Source: an uncultured Oscillospiraceae bacterium
GTDB lineage: Bacteria > Bacillota > Clostridia > Oscillospirales > Oscillospiraceae
Direction: 5' to 3'
DNA: 5,055 nt
NCBI GenBank assembly: GCA_947628975.1
Contig: CANRBW010000126.1
Span: 1-5,055, forward strand
Under the pieces are notes generated by a model, which did no database searches, was not told where the DNA came from, and saw only the letters and a program-made list of their open reading frames with translations. The translations under genes and the position numbers were made by a program. The first letter of the stretch is position 1. Each line of letters begins with the position of its first letter. Positions 1 through 5,055 of this stretch are shown here, one piece after another.

Positions 1-2489
1 ATGTCCCGGGTGATCTCCTCGGGGCCCAGCTTGGTGTCCCGGGACTCGGTCTCATACTCCTCGATGTGGATGGAGGTGAACACGTCGTCTTTCACCATCC
101 GCTCGTTGAGGAGGATGGCGTCCTCGTAGTTGTAGCCTTCCCAGGTCATAAAGCCCATGAGGATGTTCTTGCCCAGGGCGATCTCGCCGTTGCTGGTGGA
201 GGGGCCGTCGGCGATGACCTCCCCGGCCTCCACCCGCTGGCCCACCTTCACGATGGGGCGCTGGTTGACGCAGGTGGAGTGGTTGCTCCGGGCGAACTTG
301 GTGAGCTTGCGCTCCACCGTCTCCCCGTCGTCCCGCTTGATGACGATGCGGTCGGCGGAGACCTGGGTGACCACGCCGGGGGCCTTGGCGATGACCGCCA
401 CCTCGGAGTCCACGCAGTTCTTGTGCTCCTGGCCGGTGGCCACGATGGGGGCCTCGGTGGTGAGCAGGGGCACCGCCTGGCGCTGCATATTGGCGCCCAT
501 CAGGGCCCGGTTGGCGTCGTCGTTCTCCAGGAAGGGGATCATGGCCGTGGCGATGGAGACCATCATCTTGGGGGAGACGTCGATGTAGTCCACGTCGGCC
601 CGGTCCACGCTGATGATCTCGTTGCGGCGGCGGCAGGTGATCCGGTCGTTGAGCAGATAGCCGTTCTCGTCAGTGGGCTCGGTGGCCTGGGCCACCACGA
701 ACTCATCCTCCACGTCGGCGGTCATATACTCCACCTGGTCGGTGACCCGGCCGGTGGCCTTGTCCACCTTGCGGAAGGGCGCCTCCAAAAAGCCGAAGCG
801 GTTCACCCTGGCGTAGGAGGCCATATAGGAGATCAGGCCGATGTTGGGCCCTTCCGGCGTCTCGATGGGGCAGAGGCGGCCGTAGTGGGAGTAGTGGACG
901 TCCCGGACCTCGAAGGAGGCCCGGTCCCGGGACAGACCGCCGGGGCCCAGGGCGGACATACGCCGCTTGTGGGTCAGCTCGGCCAGGGGGTTGGTCTGGT
1001 CCATGAACTGGCTCAGGGGGCTGGAGCCGAAGAACTCCTTGATGGCGGCGGTGACGGGGCGGATGTTGATCAGGCTCTGGGGGGTGACGATGTCCAGGTC
1101 CTGGATGGTCATCCGCTCCCGGATCACCCGCTCCATGCGGGAGAAGCCGATGCGGAACTGGTTTTGCAGCAGCTCGCCCACGCAGCGCAGGCGGCGGTTG
1201 CCCAGGTGGTCGATGTCGTCGGCGCTGCCCACCCCCTGGGCCAGGCAGTTGAGGTAGTTGATGGAGGCCATCATGTCCTCCACGATGATGTGCTTGGGGA
1301 TGAGGTCGTCGACGCGGTCCCGGATCGCCTCCTGGAAGTCCTCCCCCTTGTCGGGGTACTGCTCCAGCAGCTCCCGCAGGACGGCGAAGCGGACCTTCTC
1401 GTCCACCCCGCAGACCGCCTCCGGGTCGAAGTCCACGAAGTCGGCCAGGTTCACCATGCCGTTGGAGAAGACCCGCACGTTCCGGGTCTCGCCCCCCAGG
1501 TCCACGGTGAGGACCGCCTCGTTCACCCCGCGGGTCTCCAGGGCCTTGGCCTCCTCCCAGGTCAGGGTCTTCCCCTTCTTGGCCAGGGTCTTCCCGGTGA
1601 GGGGGTCCTTCACGTCCTGGGCCAGGGTGTGGCCGGACAGGCGGCTGGAAATGGCCAGCTTCTTGTTGAACTTATAGCGGCCCACGGCGGACAGGTCGTA
1701 GCGCTTGGGGTCGAAGAACAGGGCGTTGAGCAGGCCCTGGGCCGACTCCACCGTGGGGGGCTCGCCGGGGCGGAGCTTGCGGTAGATTTCCAGCATGGCG
1801 TCCTCGTAGGTCTTGCAGGTGTCCTTCTCCAGGGTGGCCACGATCCTGGGGTCCTCGCCGAACATCTCCAGGATCTCCGCGTCGGTCCGGGGACCCATGG
1901 CCCGGATGAAGCTGGTGATGGGCAGCTTGCGGTTCTTGTCGATGCGGACGTAGAAGATGTCGGACAGGTCGGTCTCATACTCCAGCCAGGCGCCCCGGCC
2001 GGGGATGACCTGGGCGGCATAGGTCAGGTTCTCGGCCTTGTCGGCGTTGCGGGAGAAATAGATCCCCGGGGAGCGGACGATCTGGGAGACGATGACCCGC
2101 TCGGCGCCGTTGATGATGAAGGTGCCCGCGTTGGTCATCAGGGGCAGGTCGCCCATGTAGATGGACTGCTCCTTGATCTCCTCGGTCTCCCGGTTGCGCA
2201 GGCGGACCTTGATATGGATGGGGGCGGCGTAGTTCACGTCCCGGCGCTTGCACTCGTCCACGTCGTACTTGGGGTTGGGGTCCATCTCGTAGTCGATGAA
2301 GGTGAGCTCCAGGTTCCCGGCGTAGTCGGTGATGGCGGCCACGTCCCGGAACACCTCCCGCAGACCCTTGTCCAGGAACCACTGGTAGGAGTTCTTCTGC
2401 ACCTCCAGCAGGTTGGGCATCTCCAGGATCTCCTCATGGCGGGCAAAGCTCTTGCGCAGCGTCTTGCCGTAGTACACGTCCTTGACCAT
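1..2489 (-). CDS. rpoB: DNA-directed RNA polymerase beta subunit (RpoB), 5' part, 3' end beyond the left edge
   Basis: This is the second-largest catalytic subunit of RNA polymerase. About 829 codons are present, against roughly 1,190 residues in Bacillus subtilis RpoB, and the frame is open with no frameshift. Start ATG at 2487-2489 is fixed by an in-frame TGA four codons upstream (2499-2501). Visible landmarks: N-terminal LEMPNLLEVQKNSYQWFL; TNAGTFIINGAERVIVSQ; RPGEPPTVE; DDIDHLGNRRLR (about 424-435); the rifampicin cluster from FFGSS (486-490) to about residue 517; CPIETPEGPNIGLI; NRALMGANMQRQAVP; and GFMTWEGYNYEDAI near the edge. The frame ends at DTKLGPEEITRD. The residues matching E. 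coli Q513, D516, H526 and S531 are intact (Q494, D497, H507, S512), so classical rifampicin resistance is not indicated. The position matching Q510 is Pro491. The C-terminal part with the active-centre lysines lies outside the window. The gene has its own promoter and leader, and rplL is not immediately upstream. Confidence 0.98.
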   Translation of the reverse strand, partial: MVKDVYYGKTLRKSFARHEEILEMPNLLEVQKNSYQWFLDKGLREVFRDVAAITDYAGNLELTFIDYEMDPNPKYDVDECKRRDVNYAAPIHIKVRLRNRETEEIKEQSIYMGDLPLMTNAGTFIINGAERVIVSQIVRSPGIYFSRNADKAENLTYAAQVIPGRGAWLEYETDLSDIFYVRIDKNRKLPITSFIRAMGPRTDAEILEMFGEDPRIVATLEKDTCKTYEDAMLEIYRKLRPGEPPTVESAQGLLNALFFDPKRYDLSAVGRYKFNKKLAISSRLSGHTLAQDVKDPLTGKTLAKKGKTLTWEEAKALETRGVNEAVLTVDLGGETRNVRVFSNGMVNLADFVDFDPEAVCGVDEKVRFAVLRELLEQYPDKGEDFQEAIRDRVDDLIPKHIIVEDMMASINYLNCLAQGVGSADDIDHLGNRRLRCVGELLQNQFRIGFSRMERVIRERMTIQDLDIVTPQSLINIRPVTAAIKEFFGSSPLSQFMDQTNPLAELTHKRRMSALGPGGLSRDRASFEVRDVHYSHYGRLCPIETPEGPNIGLISYMASYARVNRFGFLEAPFRKVDKATGRVTDQVEYMTADVEDEFVVAQATEPTDENGYLLNDRITCRRRNEIISVDRADVDYIDVSPKMMVSIATAMIPFLENDDANRALMGANMQRQAVPLLTTEAPIVATGQEHKNCVDSEVAVIAKAPGVVTQVSADRIVIKRDDGETVERKLTKFARSNHSTCVNQRPIVKVGQRVEAGEVIADGPSTSNGEIALGKNILMGFMTWEGYNYEDAILLNERMVKDDVFTSIHIEEYETESRDTKLGPEEITRD

Positions 2490-2502
2490 GCTCGCAGATC
2501 AG

Positions 2503-2508
2503 TCCTTT
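2503..2508 (-). promoter_or_regulatory. Ribosome binding site of rpoB (AAAGGA)
   Basis: The minus strand reads AAAGGA followed by 13 nt and then the rpoB ATG. The gap is longer than the usual 5-9 nt. No better in-frame start is available, because a TGA lies between this site and the ATG and the N-terminal homology begins right after the ATG. It is therefore a somewhat suboptimal site, or one whose spacing is altered by leader structure. Confidence 0.6.
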
Positions 2509-2566
2509 CTGTTGGGATCGACCGGATGACACACCCGGCCACGTTGGGAAGTTTTACCCCTCTGAC

Positions 2567-2596
2567 TTGACAGGGTCGCGGCCGGTGTGGTATACT
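2567..2596 (+). promoter_or_regulatory. Plus-strand promoter facing the rpoB promoter
   Basis: TTGACA (2567-2572), an 18-bp spacer and TATACT (2591-2596) lie on the plus strand, with TGG immediately before the -10. This is 11 of 12 consensus positions plus an extended -10, and the geometry matches that of the rpoB promoter. Start would be near 2603-2605. No plus-strand protein gene lies downstream, but an intrinsic terminator does, ending at 2692. A chance match is possible but unlikely at this GC content. Confidence 0.6.
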
Positions 2597-2651
2597 GAGG
2601 TTCGGAGCTTGGGACCGCCCCTCCCGGCCGCTTCAAATCGTTAATCGGTTA

Positions 2652-2681
2652 ATTATACCATTTCCTCTTGGCCTGTGTCAA
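2652..2681 (-). promoter_or_regulatory. Sigma-A type promoter of rpoB
   Basis: On the minus strand, TTGACA (2676-2681) is followed by an 18-bp spacer and TATAAT (2652-2657). Both hexamers match the housekeeping consensus exactly, and TGG directly before the -10 gives an extended -10 element. The predicted start is G2646 or A2645. The next gene on this strand is rpoB. A direct repeat ATTAACCG/ATTAACG covers the end of the -10 and the initially transcribed bases. Confidence 0.87.
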
Positions 2682-2692
2682 GAGGATTTTTT
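2663..2692 (+). terminator. Rho-independent terminator, plus strand
   Basis: An 8-bp perfect stem TCCTCTTG (2663-2670) and CAAGAGGA (2679-2686) encloses an 8-nt loop and is followed by six T (2687-2692). It would work only for rightward transcription, since on the minus strand the hairpin is not followed by T. The right half and loop overlap the rpoB -35 box (2676-2681). It would end the candidate small RNA, or stop antisense transcription from entering the glycosyltransferase gene. Confidence 0.65.
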
Positions 2693-2712
2693 GCGCTTTC
2701 CCCCGTTTTTTT
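2687..2712 (-). promoter_or_regulatory. A-tract (UP-like) element upstream of the rpoB promoter
   Basis: Reading the minus strand upstream of the -35 there are three A-tracts: six A at 2687-2692, three at 2697-2699 and seven at 2706-2712. Their centres lie about 8.5 and 11 bp apart, close to one helical turn each. This arrangement resembles UP elements or bent DNA that strengthen promoters. A-rich DNA stands out in this GC-rich window. The part at 2687-2692 is also the T-tract of the plus-strand terminator. Confidence 0.45.
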
Positions 2713-2720
2713 CCGCGGAA
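2711..2720. other. Ten-base perfect palindrome TTCCGCGGAA
   Basis: A self-complementary site lies about 66-75 bp upstream of the predicted rpoB start, next to the distal A-tract. It could be a small operator or simply a spacer palindrome. It is too short to assign to a regulator. Confidence 0.25.
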
Positions 2721-2724
2721 CAGC

Positions 2725-2758
2725 AAGAGGGAAGGGTCCGCGGGGGCCCTTCCCTCTT
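2725..2758 (-). terminator. Strong hairpin downstream of the glycosyltransferase gene, terminator-like but without a U-tract
   Basis: A perfect 12-bp inverted repeat, AAGAGGGAAGGG (2725-2736) with CCCTTCCCTCTT (2747-2758), encloses a 10-nt loop. It starts 45 nt after the glycosyltransferase stop. On the minus strand it is followed by GCTGTTCCGCGG, not a run of T, so it may be an inefficient terminator, a 3' end stabiliser or a pause site. It separates the envelope operon from the rpoB promoter. Confidence 0.5.
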
Positions 2759-2762
2759 CTCG

Positions 2763-2789
2763 GCCGGGCGGGGCGGGGCCCCTCCCGGC
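2763..2789 (-). terminator. GC-rich hairpin directly after the glycosyltransferase stop
   Basis: GCCGGG-C-GGGG (2763-2773) can pair with CCCC-T-CCCGGC (2779-2789). That makes 10 bp with one mismatch around a 5-nt loop, beginning 13 nt after the stop codon. No T-run follows. With the next hairpin (2725-2758) it forms a tandem 3' structure. It may protect the transcript end or aid termination. Confidence 0.35.
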
Positions 2790-2802
2790 GGTCTTGCGGC
2801 GG

Positions 2803-3888
2803 TCACAGCAGGGTGTTCATCTCCAGGATGTGCTGGACGCTCTCGGCCCGCCTGTCCCAGCCGGCGGCCTGGCCCAGCTCCCGGCGGCGGCCCCGGAGCC
2901 AGACGCCGTCCTCCCGGATGGCCTGTTCACAGGCGGCGGTGAAGCCGTGGGGGTCGTCGGACTGGTAGGCCACGCCGGGGGGGAAGTCCTCCATCTGGCC
3001 GGGGTAGCTGTGGCGGACCACCGGCTTGCCGGAGGCCAGATACTCGAAGACCCGGCCGGGGCACACGTCGCTGGGCACCCCCGCCCGGCGCAGGTCCAGG
3101 CACACGTCGAACTGGCGGATGTAGTCGGGCACCTCGATGAGGGGGACCCGGTCGGCCAGGATGACCTGTTCCATCCCTCGCAGACGCCGCAGGCCGGGGC
3201 CGGGCTCCTGGCGGCCCAGGAAGAGGAAGTTCCAGTCCGGGTGGGCGGCGGCGCAGGTGAACACGGGGCTGAGGTCCAGGTCGGCCCACAGGGTCCCGGC
3301 GTAGCCGATCAGGGGGCCCACGATGTCCCGGAGCGGGCCGGGGACCTCAATGTCCTCCCTGGCGAACATGGGGTAGTTGCAGCCGTTGGGCACCACGGCG
3401 ATGTTGTCACAGCAGGGGCTCAGCCGGTCCACCAGGCCGCCGGAGGCGGCGAAGATCACGTCGGCGTTGGCGGCCAGCTCGCTCTCCATCTCCGGGGGCA
3501 GGTCGGTCCAGTAGCGGTCGCAGTCGTAGACCAGGCCCTTGTAGGGCAGGTAGTCCAGCAGGCGGACCGCCCTGGGGGTGGTGCACCACAGGACGGGGTC
3601 CCGCTCCTCCCTCCGGCGCAGGACCTCCTGGATGTAGTCCCCCAGGCGGCGGTCGTCGTGCCGGTCCCGGAGGCCCTGCATGGGCCCCTCGCCCCAGACG
3701 CTGGGGAGGGTGTAGGCCGTCACCCCCGGACGGACCTTGCGGCCGGGGCGCTTGTGCTCCCGGCTCCCCCGCTCCTCCGGCGGCTCGAAGAACAGGACCT
3801 CCACCCCCTTCAAGCGGGTCATCAGCTGCTGGGTGCGGGTGGGGATGGACTGCCAGGGGGCGGAGGACAGGCAGATGAGAACGCTCAT
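2803..3888 (-). CDS. GT-B fold glycosyltransferase, TuaH/GT4-like
   Basis: The product is 361 residues and probably transfers a sugar from a nucleotide-sugar donor onto a cell-envelope glycan in the cytosol. The N-terminal Rossmann half has IPTRTQQLM (15-23), the usual site of the arginine-glutamine motif in TuaH-like proteins, YDCDRYW (121-127) and ADVIFAASGGLVDRL (142-156). The linker has VVPNGCNYPMF (165-175). The C-terminal donor half has GYAGTLWADLD (195-205), DWNFLFLG (218-225), FDVCLDLRRAG (260-270) and FEYLASGKPVV (281-291). No signal peptide or membrane segment is evident. ATG at 3888 is chosen because it overlaps the csaB stop as ATGA and has AAAGGAG 7 nt upstream; a longer in-frame ORF up to 4221 is only csaB read in another frame. 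Teichuronic-acid or secondary wall polysaccharide synthesis is inferred from family and neighbour; donor and acceptor are unknown. Confidence 0.85.
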   Translation of the reverse strand: MSVLICLSSAPWQSIPTRTQQLMTRLKGVEVLFFEPPEERGSREHKRPGRKVRPGVTAYTLPSVWGEGPMQGLRDRHDDRRLGDYIQEVLRRREERDPVLWCTTPRAVRLLDYLPYKGLVYDCDRYWTDLPPEMESELAANADVIFAASGGLVDRLSPCCDNIAVVPNGCNYPMFAREDIEVPGPLRDIVGPLIGYAGTLWADLDLSPVFTCAAAHPDWNFLFLGRQEPGPGLRRLRGMEQVILADRVPLIEVPDYIRQFDVCLDLRRAGVPSDVCPGRVFEYLASGKPVVRHSYPGQMEDFPPGVAYQSDDPHGFTAACEQAIREDGVWLRGRRRELGQAAGWDRRAESVQHILEMNTLL

Positions 3889-5055
3889 AGGTCGTCTCCT
3901 TTCAACAGCGCCGCGGCAGTCTCGCTGTTGCGGCGCTCCACCTGACGCAGCCGCTCCACCCCGCTGAGCAGGAACGCCTGGTCGTCCATCCTGGGGATCA
4001 GGCGGTCGATGCTCTCGGTCAGGGAGCGGCCGGTCACCTCCTTCAGGTCCAGGTAGAGGTCCTGGCCGATGTAGTCCAGGAAGGAGCTGATCTTCTGGTC
4101 GTAGACCACCCCCACCAGCGCCACGCCCTGCCCCGCGGCGAAGACCAGGGCGTGGAGGCGCATGGACACCACCGCCCGCATCCGGGCGAAGAGGCCGATG
4201 GTGTGGGCGGAAGAGGCGCACTGGGGCAGGACGAAGTGGGGCACGTCCTCCAGCAGACGGGCCACCATGGCCGCCGCCACGTTGTCCCGCTTGGCCTCGA
4301 TGGGCAGGAAGACCGGGGTGAGGCCGTAGCGCTCCCAGGCGTACCGGGCGGCCTGGGCGAAGGCCTCCACCTTCTCCTCAAAGCCGGGCCAGGTCCGCAG
4401 GGTGAAGCAGATATACTCCCCCTCCGGGTCCATGCCGTAGCTCTCCAGCAGTCCGTCGGTGACCTCCTTGGGGGCGGCGGGGAGGATGACGGTGGGGTCG
4501 GCGGCCAGGACCACCTTGGGCCGGGTGATCCCCATGTCGGCCAGCTCCTGGGGGGAGTTCATGTCCCGCAGGGTGATGGCGTCCACACTGCGCTGGAGCA
4601 CCCGGCTGCACAGCCTGCGGTTGGAGGGGTACTGGATGGGCCCGATGCCGCAGCCGTACATGAGCACCTTGTTTCTCCGGTGGTGGGCCATGGAGATAGT
4701 GAGCAGGTAGAACCACAAAGACCGCCGGGAGGTCACGTCCTGCATCAGGGAGCCGCCGCCGTTGATATAGAGCCGGGTCCTGCCCAGGCGGTGGAAAAAG
4801 CGCAGCAGGCGGAAGGTGTAGATGGCGTTGACCCGGTAGGTCAGCCGGGTCTCCTTGGGCCGGCGGGAGAGGACCCAGATGGGCAGGTCCGGGTCGATGT
4901 CCCGCAGCTCCTTGACGATGGCCTCCAAAATGGCGTCGTCCCCGGCGTTTCCCTTGCCGTAGGCCCCGCAGACCAGGGCCCCGTCCCGCCGGCCGTGGGC
5001 GGTGGCCAGTATCTCCACTCCGCAGCCCGCCGCCTCCAGCAGCGCCCGGGCGTCC
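3885..5055 (-). CDS. csaB: Polysaccharide pyruvyl transferase CsaB, start possibly beyond the right edge
   Basis: CsaB-family enzymes transfer pyruvate from phosphoenolpyruvate to a sugar (ManNAc in the Bacillus anthracis wall polysaccharide), creating the ketal bound by SLH domains of surface proteins. Counting from a GTG at 5018 (377 residues), the motifs are GNAGDDAIL (23-31), INGGGSLMQDVTS (85-97), GCGIGP (122-127), AADPT (172-176), SMRLHALVFAA (285-295) and YDQKISSF (307-314). The length fits the family. The frame stays open to the window edge and the upstream codons keep the same GC-rich third positions, so the gene may start outside. The GTG at 5018 is a fallback start with only a distant GGAGG (14 nt), and it would leave a slightly long N-terminus before the first strand (ALVCGAYGKGNAGD). 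The stop overlaps the next gene as ATGA. The family call is firm; substrate and link to an S-layer are inference. Confidence 0.9.
   Translation of the reverse strand, partial: DARALLEAAGCGVEILATAHGRRDGALVCGAYGKGNAGDDAILEAIVKELRDIDPDLPIWVLSRRPKETRLTYRVNAIYTFRLLRFFHRLGRTRLYINGGGSLMQDVTSRRSLWFYLLTISMAHHRRNKVLMYGCGIGPIQYPSNRRLCSRVLQRSVDAITLRDMNSPQELADMGITRPKVVLAADPTVILPAAPKEVTDGLLESYGMDPEGEYICFTLRTWPGFEEKVEAFAQAARYAWERYGLTPVFLPIEAKRDNVAAAMVARLLEDVPHFVLPQCASSAHTIGLFARMRAVVSMRLHALVFAAGQGVALVGVVYDQKISSFLDYIGQDLYLDLKEVTGRSLTESIDRLIPRMDDQAFLLSGVERLRQVERRNSETAAALLKGDDL
3896..3902 (-). promoter_or_regulatory. Ribosome binding site AAAGGAG of the glycosyltransferase
   Basis: AAAGGAG lies within the last codons of csaB, 7 nt before the ATG at 3886-3888. 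With the 4-bp ATGA overlap it fixes the start and implies translational coupling to csaB. Confidence 0.85.

Larger units (their letters stand above)
2490..2645 (-). promoter_or_regulatory. rpoB 5' leader with alternative GC-rich pairings
   Basis: About 156 nt lie between the predicted start site (A2645 or G2646) and the rpoB ATG. Four short arms can be read on the minus strand. A is GCGGCCGG (2624-2631), B is CCGGCCGC (2578-2585), C is GGCCGG (2535-2540) and D is CCGGTC (2520-2525). A pairs perfectly with B over 8 bp, and C pairs with D over 6 bp with one G-U and a 9-nt loop. B can instead pair with C over 6 bp, which would break both other stems. No U-tract follows D, so this is not an obvious transcription attenuator; an effect on translation or a plain stabilising leader is as likely. 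The arms are seen directly; any regulatory role is inference. Confidence 0.45.
2603..2692 (+). ncRNA. Candidate small RNA of about 90 nt, antisense to the rpoB leader start
   Basis: The unit is bounded by a near-consensus plus-strand promoter (-10 at 2591-2596) and an intrinsic terminator (hairpin 2663-2686, six T to 2692). No convincing reading frame is seen inside. The first 43 or so bases (2603-2646) would be complementary to the start of the rpoB leader, including arm A at 2624-2631. The rest crosses the rpoB promoter itself. Possible roles are antisense pairing with rpoB mRNA, transcriptional interference, or an untargeted by-product. I do not recognise it as a known RNA family. Promoter and terminator are seen; that an RNA exists is inference. 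Confidence 0.42.

Noticed and set aside
486..517. Rifampicin-resistance mutation in RpoB (these numbers are residues of RpoB, about 939-1034 in the window)
   Set aside because: The residues matching E. coli Q513, D516, H526 and S531 are the sensitive-type ones. The Pro at position 510 is reported only as a variant.
1610..2542. Several minus-strand open frames of 100-136 codons inside rpoB
   Set aside because: They are in other frames than RpoB, have low-complexity R/P/S/T-rich products and no independent start signals.
66..2570. 834-codon open frame on the plus strand
   Set aside because: It lies antisense to rpoB and its protein is a monotonous mix of V, G, H, D, L and A. This is what appears when a GC-rich gene with C/G third positions is read on the opposite strand. 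The RpoB reading is unambiguous.
2663..2686. Hairpin read as a terminator for the csaB-glycosyltransferase transcript
   Set aside because: On the minus strand it is preceded by A and followed by GAAATGG-type sequence with no T-run, and it overlaps the rpoB -35. Only the plus-strand orientation has the T-tract.
2668..3945. 425-codon open frame on the plus strand across the glycosyltransferase gene
   Set aside because: It shows the same antisense shadow composition with no recognisable motif, while the opposite strand encodes a clear glycosyltransferase.
2803..4221. Extended 472-residue version of the glycosyltransferase
   Set aside because: The extra 111 residues are csaB sequence read in another frame. 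The ATG at 3888 with AAAGGAG and the ATGA overlap is the natural start.

Overview
The window is GC-rich (roughly two thirds G+C by eye, with C or G at almost every third codon position). Its RpoB is clearly of Firmicutes/Clostridia type. A GC-rich clostridium, such as a gut Oscillospiraceae member of the Flavonifractor/Lawsonibacter kind, is my best guess. That placement is inference from protein character and base composition, not from a database match.

All recognised protein genes are on the minus strand, so the window reads right to left. At the right edge is a CsaB-type polysaccharide pyruvyl transferase (3885 to the edge). It overlaps by 4 bp (ATGA) with a GT-B glycosyltransferase of the TuaH/GT4-like kind (2803-3888). 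The two look translationally coupled and probably act on a cell-wall polysaccharide. After the glycosyltransferase stop come two tandem GC-rich hairpins without a U-tract (2763-2789 and 2725-2758). Then follows an AT-rich control region (about 2641-2712) and a long leader. The 5' two thirds of rpoB (2489 down to 1) runs off the left edge.

The 313-base gap between rpoB and the glycosyltransferase gene (2490-2802) is the most interesting part. It carries a consensus promoter for rpoB on the minus strand (TTGACA, 18 bp, TATAAT, with a TGG extended -10 and A-tracts upstream). It also carries a second near-consensus promoter on the plus strand (TTGACA, 18 bp, TATACT, also with TGG) that faces the first one. 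The plus-strand promoter is followed about 70 bp later by a clean intrinsic terminator (8-bp stem plus six T). Together they outline a possible small RNA of about 90 nt. Its first part would be antisense to the 5' end of the rpoB leader, and its terminator DNA overlaps the rpoB -35 box and upstream A-tract. This is a sequence-based prediction only.

The rpoB leader (about 156 nt) contains GC-rich arms that can pair in two mutually exclusive ways. rpoB is also not preceded by rplL here: its upstream neighbours are cell-envelope genes, so in this genome rpoB appears to have its own promoter, away from the usual rplJL-rpoBC context. No tRNA, rRNA, CRISPR or mobile element was seen.
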